Positions 1 to 12,180 of a DNA stretch of 64,000 bases are shown here, in pieces; the stretch's first letter is position 1; the number at the start of each line of letters is the position of its first letter. The notes under the pieces were generated by a model. The model made no database searches, was not told the DNA's origin, and saw only the letters and a list, made by a program, of their open reading frames with translations. Position numbers and translations under genes: made by a program. Origin of the DNA: Platynereis dumerilii (Eukaryota; Annelida; Polychaeta; Phyllodocida; Nereididae); NCBI GenBank assembly GCA_026936325.1, contig JAPTHN010000001.1:128751138-128815137 (forward strand), read 5' to 3'.

Positions 1-441
1 CTCATCTTTCATTCTTAACTAACATGATGGGTATTCACATTGATATTGTGCAGCCTGTTGACATTCACTTTCTCTAAAGCCAAACCATACCATCACAGCT
101 GTAAAGCCAAACCATACCATGAAATACTGTATAACTAACTGTCTAATTATTGCATTTTGCCAAAATCTATCCATCCACAAGCCTCATTTGCTGTGCAATG
201 CCTCTATTTCCTGTCCGCTCCATTTACGGTCCAAACTGTTACATTTTCTTACTTTTCCAGTCATATCAACAAAATTAATGTAGTAATTTTTCTTGAAATC
301 TCACCATTTTAAGTCTCCAGTCTTACATCACTAATTTCACTTTGATTGCGTTGTATACATGTGTGAACTATTACACATTCTCATTTTCTCTAAATATTAA
401 AACAATCCACACTCCACACGTCGCACAAATGTTTAATCTGT
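1..441. other. No gene seen (probably SOD2 intron)
   Basis: AT-rich sequence with no coding exon that I can see. If SOD2 continues leftwards past its exon 2, this stretch is intronic. Confidence 0.4.
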
Positions 442-484
442 AACAAGAATCCGTAGGTTGCAAAAAGTTAAGGGGGGGGGGGGG
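442..484. repeat. Solo copy of the AACAAGAA hairpin motif plus G13 tract
   Basis: AACAAGAATCCGTAGGTTGC at 442-461 matches the end motif of element A (see 1906), with a weaker stem. It is followed at 472-484 by a run of thirteen G. No recognisable element body follows, so this may be a short relic or an isolated terminus. Confidence 0.5.
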
Positions 485-1640
485 TTACTTCATTAGGACT
501 TCTTCATAAATGGCCAGCATGCCCAATATAGCTATTGTCTGCAATTACAAAAATACATAGGGAAATACCAACACAAACTCCTTATCAATATTCAGGAATA
601 TATTTGACATATTGGTCATGATAGCTTGACTTATCTGCTTCATGCCCATTTACACGAATACCAGCAGTTCCTCCCACTTCAGCCCGGTACCATCAATATG
701 CATCGGTTCAGCAATACCTCAACAATTGTACTGGGACATTTCCTGCTTTTCAACACACATTTCAAGGCTTCCCTCAAATGTACAGCACTTAATAACTTCT
801 TCCATTCTTAATGGGTATTTTCTAGTTCTTAATATATCCACAAAACACCAACATAGAGTTCCTAACACTCATAACTGTGCTTGTTTGGGACATTTTTGGC
901 TGCTTGCAGCTCCATCCCAAAAGTGGGCCAAGGGGTGAAGTGAGTGCAAGGGGTGTATTAGATGGCTGCAGCAGTATCTAGCAGGCACTCGTAAACATCC
1001 TCATCACTCAGGGCTTCCTGTCCAAGCCCTGATTGCCAACCCGGCCTAAACCTGGGGTGTTGGCAGCCTGCTAGCGCCTAGCGGCGACGGAAATGGGGTA
1101 CCTACAGGTCGTTAGGGGTGAATAGGGGCTCAGATTGGTGTTTTCTGTGTCACAGGCTATAGTTATTGGTCCGCACTTTACCCCTCCTCCAGCCATGCAT
1201 ATCCATGACACCCCAAACTTCTGGTACCCTCATGAGCAGAGTTTGAATGAAGTCAAGCTCTGTGGTGGGAGAATGACTCTAAAGGGCAATTTGTCCGTTT
1301 TAAAACTTGTTTATCTTGGTTATAATTTTGAGTAAAATTTCCAAAGTGGTTGGAATAGTATCAACTGTTTGTGCAATTTATTGTGCTGAGTTTTTCCCTA
1401 TTTATTCCTAGCCAATCTTTAGTTATAAAGAAAACATAATTTTTTAGCATTGGTAGATGGAAAATGGGTTCCTTCAGTGACATCATAGGACCTCCTTTCA
1501 GAATTGGGTCAGCAAAAAATTGCAACTTTGGGATGGGATTGTGATCAAACTAATGACCTATAGCACCCAATATTTTGGATTTCGTTCAGAAAAAATATGA
1601 TTTACCCTTCCTCTGAACTAAAATTAGCATGAGTCTATCA
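485..1640. other. No gene seen
   Basis: No coding exon recognised. The stretch 900-1300 is somewhat more GC-rich and may be an old repeat, but I see no paired ends or target duplication. It most likely lies in the SOD2 intron. Confidence 0.4.
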
Positions 1641-1668
1641 ATTTAAGACCATCCTCATTAATACAGAC

Positions 1669-1865
1669 CTTTAGCTGAAGCCTCTGCCAATTTTTCCTCA
1701 GCCACATTGAGGTTGTTGACATAGGTAGCATGATGTTTAGAGTGGTGCAACTGCATAATATCAGCTGAAATGTAGGGCTCCAAGGCATTGAAATCATATG
1801 GAAGATCCGGCAGAGAATGCTTCAAACGAGCTGCAGTACAACCCAGAACTCCCTTGGTTGGCAAT
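1669..1865 (-). CDS. SOD2: Mitochondrial Mn superoxide dismutase, exon 2 (partial gene)
   Basis: The family converts superoxide to oxygen and hydrogen peroxide in the mitochondrial matrix, as a manganese homotetramer. The minus strand encodes the end of a transit peptide, then [10 protein letters not shown] and [18 protein letters not shown], which are the conserved N-terminal helical hairpin of Fe/Mn SODs. In mature numbering the metal ligand His26 and the active-site residues His30 and Tyr34 are all present. The exon follows an acceptor reading TTTACTTCCAG and ends AAAG before an intron starting GTCTG. Both junctions agree with the known second exon of animal SOD2, which also stops near the EALAKG motif. 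About 65 codons lie here out of roughly 220 in the family. Exon 3 (metal-ligand and GGGHINH region) is not visible in 1-1668, so the next intron leaves the window; exon 1, upstream at higher coordinates, was not identified. The frame is intact and the gene looks functional. Confidence 0.93.
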
Positions 1866-1905
1866 CTGGAAGTAAACACAGACTTTGAAGTGTTACTGAT
1901 CTTCT

Positions 1906-3854
1906 AACAAGAATCCGCGGATTCAAAGCTAGCCATTTGCTATTTCATTAAAGGGGCAGTGATTAACATGGAATGGGTTGATAGCAATTTTGACCTAATC
2001 TATAGTAGGCCTATATCCATACTGAAGACATGTAAATAACAATTTGAAGAATGTGAATAATATCATGAAATCCTTGAAATAAAAGGCAACTAGCACGCTG
2101 CTTGTAAATTGGAGGCAAAAAAAATAGAAATACAATGAAATAAGACAGATACATAAATAAGATAGATAGGTGGATGGACTTGAAAGGGGGAGCTTCCGTC
2201 TTAATAGGAAGGAATGTACATGACAAATCGGAAGATCCGGCATTAATTAAAAGTTGAGATGATATGAACTCTATAATTTTATTGCAAGTGAAGTATAAAT
2301 TTAAGGAATAAACCCATTTCACCGAGTGGCTTGAACATTGGCCCCGAACAACTTTTTGTTAAAACAGTAATCAGTGAGGCTTAATTTGCTTTCCATATGA
2401 AGCAGACATAGCACTTTAATTCCAAAAACACAACTTTCAAAATTTTACCTAAAGGAGTGAACAAGTTGTGAAGCCTTAAAGTTACATTGAATTCACCAAA
2501 CATACTCCTGATTGTCTCTTGGCTGTACCAACAGTTTCACCCTCCTGTCTGGTGTGAGCAGCAACACTTCCTGCCAGACTCCACAAGGATGCAAGGACAG
2601 CCATGTGCCCCCCATATTGGACCTGTGCCCACTAAAATATACAATTGCATAAGGGGTGCCCCCAAGAGAATCATGTGCTCCCCAGGTGCCCCGCTCCCCG
2701 CCACAGCCGATATTACCTGGAAACGATGGTCGCCCCGAATCTATCAGCCTATGGGATTGGAGGATTCAAGCACCACTTTTCCCCTGGTGTTAACTGATAG
2801 AATTTCCATGAAGTTAAAACTATGGGGCACTTCTTTTTAAACTTGTAAATTAGCAACAAAATCAATTTTTGCTGTCGTTAAATAGGAAACAAAATGCATG
2901 AAAGCAAGCACCTCTAAAAAAGGATTGATAGGAAATCAAAGAAAAGAAAGAAATCTCTCTATACCACCAAGGTTCTCTACCATATCACAAGAGACCAGCA
3001 ACCTAAGTGAAGAGGCCCAGCTGGTATAGGTCTGATCCACTCAGCTGATAGTGCCTTGTCGGTAGACGGCACACACATGGCATATATATGAGAAACTATG
3101 CTAAATCACGAGAATTCAAAATCAGGAATTTGTTTCATATTATGAAGGGACACCACCTACCTGTCTCTACCTGTTATGCATATATATTATATATCTGTCT
3201 ACATCTGGTGTCTCACAGTCACATAGGTCTCTCAGCTATACATGTACCTACCTATGTATACTTGCATTCAGTATTTAATAGTTTTGGGTGGCATTAAAAA
3301 ACTAACTGACAATAATTTACAAACTATATTGAATTAAGCCCAACTTTGTCTACCTTGAGACTATTATCTCTCTGACTTTCCTGATATTGTTTTATGAAGC
3401 TGGCTATTGGCTAATCCAATGCACCACTGGGGTGTCCTAACTTGATATTAAACAGGTAGCTAATTATCATTTTCAAAACCACTGCATTGTGATAAGTATG
3501 CCTAATATCCATTGCACCTGTACGCCTATGTTACCTTTGACTAACTTACCAATTCAACCATTCAGTGTGTCTATATTCAGAATTGTTAAATTTGAGTACA
3601 AGTATTTATATTCAATCATCACACAAAGGTCTACATTTTTCTCACCGAGGCACTCTTTGTTTGATGATTGACTATAAATACAACCTTCCATAGGTCAGGA
3701 TTAAGTTTACACAGTTGAATACAAGTGTTTTAAATTGGCATTGTGTGCTATGCCCAGTTTTAGCCTAGTTACAACTGACATTGGCATCAAACCATATTGA
3801 CACAGGAAATCCAATGCATTGTATTGTATCTAATTACACTCCTGAAAGGTAATT
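1906..3854 (-). mobile_element. Element A, copy 1 (non-autonomous, hairpin-ended)
   Basis: This stretch aligns along most of its length with 21554-23397. Both copies begin abruptly at AACAAGAATCCGCGGATT, which holds the 12-base palindrome AATCCGCGGATT, and both lose similarity just after GGTAATTG. Shared landmarks include the run around 2340-2460, the block around 2745-2900 and the long block 3245-3854. Copy 1 carries an extra insert at about 2605-2705 related to the hAT MITE at 43850. No transposase or other protein is encoded. A hairpin at one end and no terminal inverted repeats suggest a Helitron-like or Helentron-like non-autonomous element read on the minus strand. However, the end reads CTTGTT rather than the usual CTRR, so the class is unsettled. 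Confidence 0.7.
2605..2705. mobile_element. Degenerate hAT-MITE fragment inside element A
   Basis: The text around CATATTGGACCTGTGCCC, AAAATATACA and GGGGTGCCCCCA closely resembles the interior of the 160-bp MITE at 43850-44009. It is absent from element A copy 2. The ends are eroded and no clear target duplication remains. Confidence 0.5.
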
Positions 3855-4028
3855 GCTGTTGCTTGTGACAATGTCTCTACTGCCATTGTGTCTAAGATCA
3901 AAAAGTGCTTTTCAAAAGACTTTGCATATTCCAAATAGCACTTTGAGGATATTTGAAAAGGACAAATATCCCCAAAGATGCTATTTGGATATTTCATGAG
4001 ACCCTATTTCATCAGATGATATTCCATC

Positions 4029-4350
4029 CCCGGGGGGGGTACTTCGCGGACTTTTGCATACGGATGCTCCACGGCAATTTTGAAAACCAGAACCATTTTA
4101 ATCCGGAAACTGCCCCAAAACCACAAACCATTTTAATCCTTCACTAAAATTTTTTGCAAACTAATTTAATCTTCATGGTTTTTAAACCATTTTAATCCTC
4201 TTTTGAAGCCGATTCTAACGGTACCAAACATGTTGGTGTTGCGAAAACCAGAACCAAATTAATCAGAATTAATCAAGAAGGCCAAAAAACCATTACCATC
4301 CAGCGGCGCCTCTATATACACCCTTATAGAGTGAGTACCCCCCCCCCGGG
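4029..4350. mobile_element. 322-bp MITE with C/G-tract ends and 8-bp TSD
   Basis: The element starts CCCGGGGGGGGTACT and ends with the reverse complement of CCCGGGGGGGGGGTACTCAC, giving short inverted ends. It is flanked by the identical octamer ATTCCATC at 4021-4028 and 4351-4358. Inside are about four loose repeats of AACCATTTTAATCC. It encodes nothing. An 8-bp duplication is usual for hAT and P-type elements, but the GC-tract ends do not match the hAT end rule, so the superfamily is open. Confidence 0.8.
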
Positions 4351-4441
4351 ATTCCATCTTAAGCTTTGGCTGACCGTATGGAGCTTGGCAGCTGACAATT
4401 ATTCTCCGGGTCCTATTTTTGGTTCCAAAATATCCAGCAGA
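4289..4441 (+). repeat. Left arm of a ~155-bp inverted duplication
   Basis: This arm covers the right end of the MITE and its downstream flank up to GGTTCCAAA. It recurs inverted at 4801-4969 across a spacer of about 360 bp. Both arms contain the same MITE-to-flank junction, so the inversion followed MITE insertion or happened with it. Confidence 0.8.
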
Positions 4442-4800
4442 GGGGGCTTCAACTTCAGAGGCCTGGATACATGCTGCACTTCATTTACATTGAAGTGCCC
4501 TCTTGTGTTGCAGAAGAGATGGCAGTGCATGACAGCCCAAAGTTCTAACAAATAGTGTCCAAATAGTTCCTAACCGTGAGACACTATTTGGTCACTATTT
4601 GATGTAGAAGAGATGGCTGTCAATATACTATGACAAAGTTTCTAACATAGCACATTAGAACTTTTGGAAAAGTTCAGTAGAAAATGTGGCTTGGTTGCCC
4701 TTTTTGGATATTTCGTGAGGGATATTGGCAAAGCATGGTGAGGGGTGTAGATATTGTGACAAAGACCTCTTTTAGTGTCTGGCATGCAAAAAGCAGCCCG

Positions 4801-4969
4801 ATTTGGAACCAAAAATAGGACCTGGAGAATAATTGGCAGCTGCCAAAACTCCATACGGTCTGCCAAAGCTCCATACGGTCAGCCAAAGCTTAAGATGGAA
4901 TCCCGGGGGGGGGGGGGGGTACTCACTCTATAAGGGTGTATATAGAGGCGCCGCTGGATGGTAATGGTT
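4801..4969 (-). repeat. Right arm of the inverted duplication
   Basis: Reverse-complement counterpart of 4289-4441. It includes a G15 tract at 4905-4919 and a local tandem duplication of CCATACGGTC. The MITE copy in this arm is truncated near 4969. Confidence 0.8.
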
Positions 4970-5990
4970 TCCTTCCTTATGGCTGTCCTTCAAGACCTTC
5001 AGCCATGATTGAACTCTTTCGGGGCTTGGGAAACTTAAGCAAGACTGACTTTCTGACCTTATACTCCTTTGGTTCATGTCTGGGATTTGAGTCGTCATGG
5101 GTGTCCCACTGAACCATAATGCATCTACTCAGGGTGTGCTGTTTGCCACCAAGCTCCACAAGTAAGGTAATGACTGCCTTCGTGTTTACTTAATAATTAC
5201 CTTTTATGCAAATGTTTCACAAAGTAAACTATTTCTGCTATATGTGGCCATGCCACAGCAGCTTATTTTCCTGTAGGATAGCCACCAGCATCAGGCATAC
5301 CTGGAGGACAATGTAGTGCAGCATATTTAGTCCCAGACCCACATTTACCATGTACTGATTGGGACAGAGTCTTTTATGCCCGAATAACTCATGCCAGCAA
5401 CTTTTCTGAAACTCCTCAAGGGCTTTAAGGACTTCAGGCTTTGACTGCGCAATCACTTGCTTCTCTTCCTGTGGTCCATAAAGACTTTTGCTCCTCCATC
5501 CACTTTCCAAACTTGACGCAATGCTCAGAGCATTAGACAAGGGCCAAGAGAGAGAACTTCTTCTTACAGTGCAAGACAACAAACATCTTGGACTGTGGGG
5601 GCACTTATTTGGAAGTTGGTTCTGTGTCACACAAAAGGGCAGGCACCCACCTTGCTGACCTTACACAGATTATGTCTCCAAATATGAATCACGGAGAGAG
5701 TCCACAGCATGATTCTAGGAAGGTAGGCCACTTGCTGGATTGCTGGCCACTGGCAGTTGATGTGAAGGTAATATCTCACCATAAACCAGTGAGAGATTCT
5801 CGGGCTATCAAGTGGAAGTTGTTCTTCTCAATTCTGCAAGCCCATGACAAGAGGTTTGAGAGAGAGAGAATAATTTTGTTTGCCATATACACTGTAGGCA
5901 AACACATTCACAATTATTCAAAAACAATGTCAATGGCAGGGATACCTTGTCACAATTAACATACAGCTGAGGTGAGGCACCCCATCACTT
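4970..5990. other. No recognised gene
   Basis: Short open frames exist on both strands (for example 5238-5630 minus and 5588-5959 plus), but none matches a family I know or has convincing splice sites. One minus-strand stretch, with VLKALEEFQKSCWHELF, looks somewhat protein-like and could be a relic. Confidence 0.4.
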
Positions 5991-5994
5991 TATT

Positions 5995-6019
5995 ATCTGG
6001 ACGCCTCTGGCGTCCAGAT
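5995..6019. repeat. Perfect 11-bp stem, 3-base loop hairpin
   Basis: ATCTGGACGCC, loop TCT, GGCGTCCAGAT. A half copy, GCGTCCAGATA, appears near 7362, so the hairpin may be part of a dispersed repeat. No target duplication or element body was identified. Confidence 0.75.
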
Positions 6020-9000
6020 ACTGTCTCACAACGGCCTACTTCCTGTCTTTTCTTGTGTTTTTCAGTTTCCTGTTGGCTGAACATAAGACATAGTGATGTA
6101 CACAGTAAACCCATCAAACTTACTTTATGTTGCACACACGTGATCCAAGTGACTCAGACTGATATAGCAAACAGATAGTGGATAGATCTACAGATATCAC
6201 CCGGTGAATTGGTCCTTAACACCGAGAATAGCTGGAAATCTGTGTTGCAATCATGGAAAATTGACTGGATTCTAAATAGGACAATGTACTAGAATTATAA
6301 CTGATATACTGTCCCTATGGCACACCAGGGAGGGGGGACCAGTCTACCAGAATCTGATATGCTTCAGCGCACACCCGTCATCAACACGTGGTAGCCACCT
6401 AGCATGCAAAATACGCACTAATGCTATTGGTTGAGAGAGCTATATAGATTTGCCGGTGTTCAACAACTAGATCATTAGATTGAAACTGGCATGCATAAAC
6501 AATTTAAAAGGGGGTTAAAGAGCCCTAAAGCTATTGACCAACTTGTGACCGACTTATGCTCAGACAGGATGAACTGTTTTACAACCATGGCCTCATTCAC
6601 ACCTTCTGACCTAAAGAATGGCTTTTTGAGGAAGCATACTACACTGGTCCATTTGTTTGACAATGTATAGAAACAAAATAAAAAGAATTCTCCCATGATG
6701 CATATATTATATGTTTTAATGAAGTAAAGTGTAGTACACATAATCAAATAAAAGTTTTACTTTTAATTTGAAGTTTATAAACTTTATACAGTGTACTTTT
6801 AGTAAATGCATGACAGTTACAAGGGTAACTGTCATGGTAAATGTAAGCTGCATATGCCTATACACATACACATACAGCAAGATTGTTGGGTAATTTGAAA
6901 GAGGTGTGAAAAGGGGTAAATACATTTACTCTGCCCTTGGTCCATTTTTCTAGGCCAATGTGCAATGAAGTAGAGCAATAGCCTCAGGGCTCTTTGACTT
7001 CGTTTAAATTATGTTATTGCTTTCTTTCTCGAACATCTCAGGTTTTATTGAAATCATAAAAGTGGGTCTGCTTCATGAAGATGAGCTGTATCTACCTTAG
7101 CTTAAGATGTCCAAAGCAATGATGAGCTGTGGGTGTGTATCTCCTCTGTCAGCTTAACACAACTATTTCAAGTTGTTAAACACACAACTCCATCACACAC
7201 AATCAAAAAACTTCATGCATCGCTATGTAGCAATACATTTATTTCTCTCTCTTAAGGCCCATTGGCCACTATGCCCTGATAACTTCTGACTACTGCTATT
7301 ATAATTCAGCCAACCAGACTACCAGACCAATATTATGTTACAATGTTCAGGTCAATTACCAGCGTCCAGATATGCAAATTGCAATTTGCCTTCTAGTTTT
7401 CTCTAGGGATATGGAGCCAGGTTAGTGTCAATTGGTATACATACCTTGCCTTTTTTGTGTGGTTTTTTATCAAATATACATGTGCTTACAACAGCTTACC
7501 CCGGATTGTGGTCTTGGGATACCTATCTCAATATTAATAGACAAGCACATTGTCAAAACATTGATCTTTGTCTCTTCAATGTCGCGTGGAAACATCACTG
7601 GCATTACTTCTTCTATGCATACCATGGACGTACAATTCCATGACTGGAACCGGTCTAGATTTACAAACTGCATGGCATTCTTCACTGCTAGTAGTGAATG
7701 CTTCTGCATGTCAATGGATGCGGTTGTCTTACAAATAGTGGAAAACTGTATGTACACCAACCCTTTGACTGGAATCATCTGACTGATAATGAGAAATTAA
7801 GCCACAAAATGTGACAGCACCTTTTTGGAACACTATTTGGTTAAGAGCAGGGACTCATTTGACATGGTTACTTGGGCAGGAATGCTTTCATAAGGGTTTG
7901 AAGATCATTCTGGTTTCTCTTTACCATTTCAACCCACATATCTATTCGCCACCATAAGACACCATAGGCAACTTTGATTGAGTCATCTGAGTGATTCGGA
8001 GAAGAGGTGGTTCTTCAAGTTCCAGTTTTTCGAGTGAGGTCTGCATGCCTATATTGTCCCACTTAGAATTGACCCAGGACTCACTGGTATTGAGATAAAT
8101 TAGCAATTCTCAATTACCATTGTTCTGATGGAACACAATCATAGCATCTGTTCACCCTATAACCTTCCATGACAATGATGAGTCACGACAGCATGCTGTT
8201 AAGTCACATGTAAGTCAGACAAAGTGACAAATCCCAAAAAAGACAAAATACCAAGAGGTGATATTTTCACATCTTGTTGCAGCAATGACCATTGACTTCG
8301 ACATTGAAATTCACATTTGAGCTACAAATAACACCAAAAACACCTTTTCCATTATCAAAATAATGGAAAAAGAGGTATTACACATTAATATAGGCCAAAT
8401 AGTGACCGAGATATGGTGTTTTTCATGTTTTGCGGCGGCCATTTTGGTTTTTGTGCATACCGACCGCCAGGGGGGAGTCTCACTTTGTATGCGGTGGTTT
8501 TTGAAACCCCTTGGGTCATATAAAGCACCATGCCAAATTTCAAAAACTTGTCACTAAGTGCACAATTCATGCAGATTTTGACAGATTCCCTCCCCGCTAA
8601 TATATGTTCAATGCAAGCATTTTTGAAATGTTATACAGTTATATAGGTTAGATCAGCCTTACCAATGGGGCAATATAAATACACTCAATTTGGGTTTGGG
8701 GTAACTCATAAGTTCATATTAATTATGAAGGCTCAGTGACACCAACTGCAGATCACGGTTTGAAATGACTAGAATTGGAATTTCGGGCAGATAAGACCTC
8801 ATTCGGGCAGGTGAAATTCAGAATCTACCTGCCCAAATGTCCTGTGTGTCAAAATCACTTTTCGCGGACTCTGTTTAAATCTATATTACTTTGGGCTATT
8901 TACTTGCAAGATTAGTAGTGTTGCACTCACAATACTGCATACTTATAGGAAGTAATAACATTAGTAAATTGTGCTACCTTCTTGTTGGCTACACAATTGC

Positions 9001-9180
9001 TTAGCCTTGGCCAAAGTTGGATGAACTGCTCGATTGCTGCAAATGCCAAGTAAGGCAACCAAAGTTTCGGAACAATTTACTGAATGTTTCAGATGAAATC
9101 ATTGACAAAGGTCTGCTTAACTAGAACGGAGTGCATGAGATGCAAAAACATAGCTCTGCTGCCAGTGCATGACATCACAT
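6020..9180. other. No gene seen
   Basis: AT-rich sequence. I see no coding exon, RNA gene or clearly bounded element apart from the half hairpin near 7362. Confidence 0.4.
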
Positions 9181-9188
9181 TAGAACTC

Positions 9189-9425
9189 GGGGGGGGGGGG
9201 GAGATAGAAACGGGTGGATAGAAATGGATGGATAGAAAGAAATAGAAACGGGTTAGGTGAATAACAATGGTTAGAAGTAGGTGCATAGAATTGGTTGGTC
9301 AAAATGGACAACAGAAATGGATGGATAGAAAGGAATAGAAATGGGTGGATAAAAGTGGATAGAAGCAAGTGAATAGAATTGGTTGGTCGAAATGGGAGAC
9401 AGAAATGGATGCATAGAAAAGGAAA
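9189..9425. repeat. G13 tract and GGATAGAAA minisatellite
   Basis: Thirteen G at 9189-9201 are followed by imperfect tandem copies of units such as GGATGGATAGAAA and GAAATGGGTGGATA. The minus-strand frames here (PFLFLSIHP) are simply translated repeat. Confidence 0.85.
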
Positions 9426-9429
9426 TCAC

Positions 9430-10130
9430 CCAGGGCAAAAAATGATGCAATCTCAGACTCATCTGCCATTTATTCTCGCCTTTAAAAAGTAAAATCTTAA
9501 GTTAGCAAAAGTCACAAATTGCTGATGGAATGTTATTATGCTTAGTATATAATTATTATAGAAATTTTGTTGTAGTTATTCTCGCTAATGATACTAAATG
9601 CATATTAATTCTTACTTTACCTTATACAACAAAGATTTTCTGCGCTATCAGTCATTTTAAAACGGGAGCATAACGCGTGCGACATGTCTTTACACCAGTC
9701 TTTGATGTCTGACACCAGAAATAATAAAGATAACTGCCTGAAGTGCATATGTATCAAAAGCCTTTGCCAAAGAGATAATGTAAAACTAATATCATGTTCT
9801 TGGTAGTTGGTATATACCAAAAAAATTATCTATTAATACTTCAGCGTAACGCTTGCGACATTTTTTTGATTTTGTTTGACATTTTTGCACATTGTGCTGA
9901 TAATAAGCATTGAGGGACAATTCTTTCTTCACATTTTACTGAGAACTATATTGTCTACACAAAATTAAAGTAACAAGTAGTGAAAATCAATGCAGAATAT
10001 AATTTACACTGCTAGTTCACTGATGAGTATGATTTTTTGGTAAAATTTAGTGTTTTGGTAAACAATTTGATTTGAGCACTTTTAGCAAAGTAGTATGTTC
10101 TGTGACACAAATTGTTTTTTTCTTTTAGTC
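9430..10130. other. No gene seen
   Basis: AT-rich sequence with nothing I can assign. Confidence 0.4.
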
Positions 10131-10134
10131 AAGG

Positions 10135-10845
10135 CGATGGGTGCAACATAGTGTAAGAATCGCTCGCAGAGTGAGGAAAGCATGAAACTTGGCACAAATG
10201 TTCAGAAGGACCTTCTCTACCATTTTAGACTGGGAGCCATCCTGGGATTTGTGTTGTTCCTCCGCCATCTTGGATTTCAAAATGGCCGCCATTCTGAACC
10301 TATTTTCATCAATATCTCAGGAACTATGATAGCTAGAGAGATGATTTCAGTGGCAATCCCTTTCATATCACACAAGGAATTCATAAAAAGTACTTTGAAA
10401 GTGCTATGATGGCAGCCATATTGATTTTCAAGATGGCCGCCATTAAAAATCAATTTTCTGACATATCTCAGAAACTACAAGGGTTAGAGACTTCATTTCA
10501 GTGGCAGAACTCATTTTTGGGGTCAAGGAATCAGATACACTAAGTGTACAAGAGATTGCATGGCAGCCATATTTAATTTTCAAGATGGCTGCCATTAAAA
10601 ACTTATTTTATGCCATATCTCAGAAACTATGCAAGTTAGAAACTTCGTTTCAGTGGCTATACCCCCATTTTCAGGGTCAAGGTATTTGATGCTCTAATTT
10701 TAAAAGATATTGAATAGCAGTCATATTGAATTTTTAATTGGGAGTTCCCAAGTGCATTTCTGACATTGTTTTTTAAGTTTAAAAAAAAGAGAACACTGAT
10801 TCGGCCATCCGCCCCCTTTCTCTACAAGGAATGTAAATAAAATAT
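10135..10845 (+). repeat. YY1-motif repeat, copy 1
   Basis: About 710 bp that match, in inverse orientation, 41375-43018 once the hAT insertion there is removed. The core has three to four imperfect tandem units of about 125 bp. Each contains a CAAGATGGCCGCCATT-like block, then ATATCTCAGAAACTA and a TTCATTTCAGTGGC block. A further degenerate unit lies near 10850-10910. No protein or terminal inverted repeats were seen. The ATGGCNGCCAT core resembles that of the satellite at 51917-53340. Confidence 0.8.
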
Positions 10846-10910
10846 ATGCCATTATTCAGAAACTATGGGTGTTACAAACTTCATTTCAGTGACTATAACA
10901 CCTTTTTCGT

Positions 10911-11684
10911 GGTCAATAAATTTGATGCTCAAATTTTAATAGTTTAATATGGTTGATTTTTTAATTGCAATTCTTTGGATAAGGCATTTCAGACTTATTT
11001 GTTTGGTGGGGAGGGGGTGATTGGGGTTAAAAACTAGAAATATGATTCTAGCATGATATTTCAACTGTTTGAGAGATGTGATGTTTTGACATCACACTGT
11101 ATACAGTGTAAATGCAAAACCATGACAAGGAGTTGATTACCACAAATTAAATATAAAGAGTGAAACTTGATTTTCATAGCAATTTGTTGAAATATTCAGG
11201 AGTGAGATTTTAATGCAAAGATAGCCTATTTGACCTGCATGACTATTTTTGACTGAATTGCAATGATGATTTACAGGTGCTGTAAAATAGAAGAACGTTT
11301 CTAAAAATTTCATGTACATTTTTTTTCAAAAGAAGTAAAGAACTGAATATTTGAAAATTAGGGCTGCATCACCAGAAATTATTCACTGATAACTATTTTG
11401 GACTTTTCCTGATACTAATACCAGTGGCTATTTATGGAGCAACAACTTCAGTACCAATACTGCCTTTTTGGTGCCGATAAGATCGATGCTGAGGGGCACA
11501 TCCCTAATAAAAATAGCCTGCCTAAGTTTTAATATTAGAAATGCATCTACCATGCAATTGTTGGCGAGTTACAATCTGTTAGACGTGAGTTATCAATAGT
11601 CTTTGCTTGGGAATTTTTATGTAAAATTTTGGATTCATTTAACATTTTTGTAACTATGTTTTTGTAAACTATATTAATTATTTT
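10911..11684. other. No gene seen
   Basis: AT-rich sequence; nothing assignable. Confidence 0.4.
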
Positions 11685-11812
11685 TAGGAGTCAGGAGTCA
11701 CCACTTTAATTTTCGACTCCGAAAATCAAAGTTCGACTCCGACTCCACCCAAAAACCTCCCACTCCACGACTCCGAGACTCCAACTCCCGACTCCGACTC
11801 CAAAGCCCTGCA
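11685..11812 (-). mobile_element. hAT end fragment with GACTCC repeats
   Basis: On the minus strand the segment starts CAGGGCTTTGGAGTCGGAGT and runs on in imperfect GGAGTC hexamers. A CAGGG start followed by GGAGTCGGAGTC is typical of a widespread animal hAT MITE group. The opposite end lacks a matching CAGGG terminus, so this looks truncated. Confidence 0.55.
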
Positions 11813-12099
11813 TGCAAGTTGGATCTACCTTGTCAAATAACAAAGCTATCTGATATTCTGTTAGCTCAATTTCAGGGATCATCATTCATTAGTATAAGCT
11901 AGAAGGTCACAAGCACAGCAGCATCAATTTTGCATGCCAATCCCGGGATGCCACTCACCCTGCCAATAAGTGCCATAAAATTCTGAAGTTTTCATATCAT
12001 TTAACAGCTTTTTTCCGGCGTGTTTTTAGTGATTGTTTATGGTTTTCTACAAAGAAACTAATCAGTCAGTTCCTGTACGTTGCTAGCATAATGCTCAGG

Positions 12100-12180
12100 G
12101 TGATGTTGTCTGCATCACACCATTTTACCCCATGATGCTAGTAGCAGAATGCCCAATGGGTGTGATGCAGGCAACATCAC
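12100..12180. repeat. 22-bp near-perfect inverted repeat
   Basis: The left arm GTGATGTTGTCTGCATCACA pairs with 12159-12180 across a loop of about 37 bases, with one mismatch. No flanking duplication was noted. It may be a small foldback MITE core. Confidence 0.7.

Noticed and set aside
5238-5959. Two overlapping opposite-strand frames of 123-130 codons
   Set aside because: Neither matches a known family and splice sites are weak. Kept only as a possible relic.
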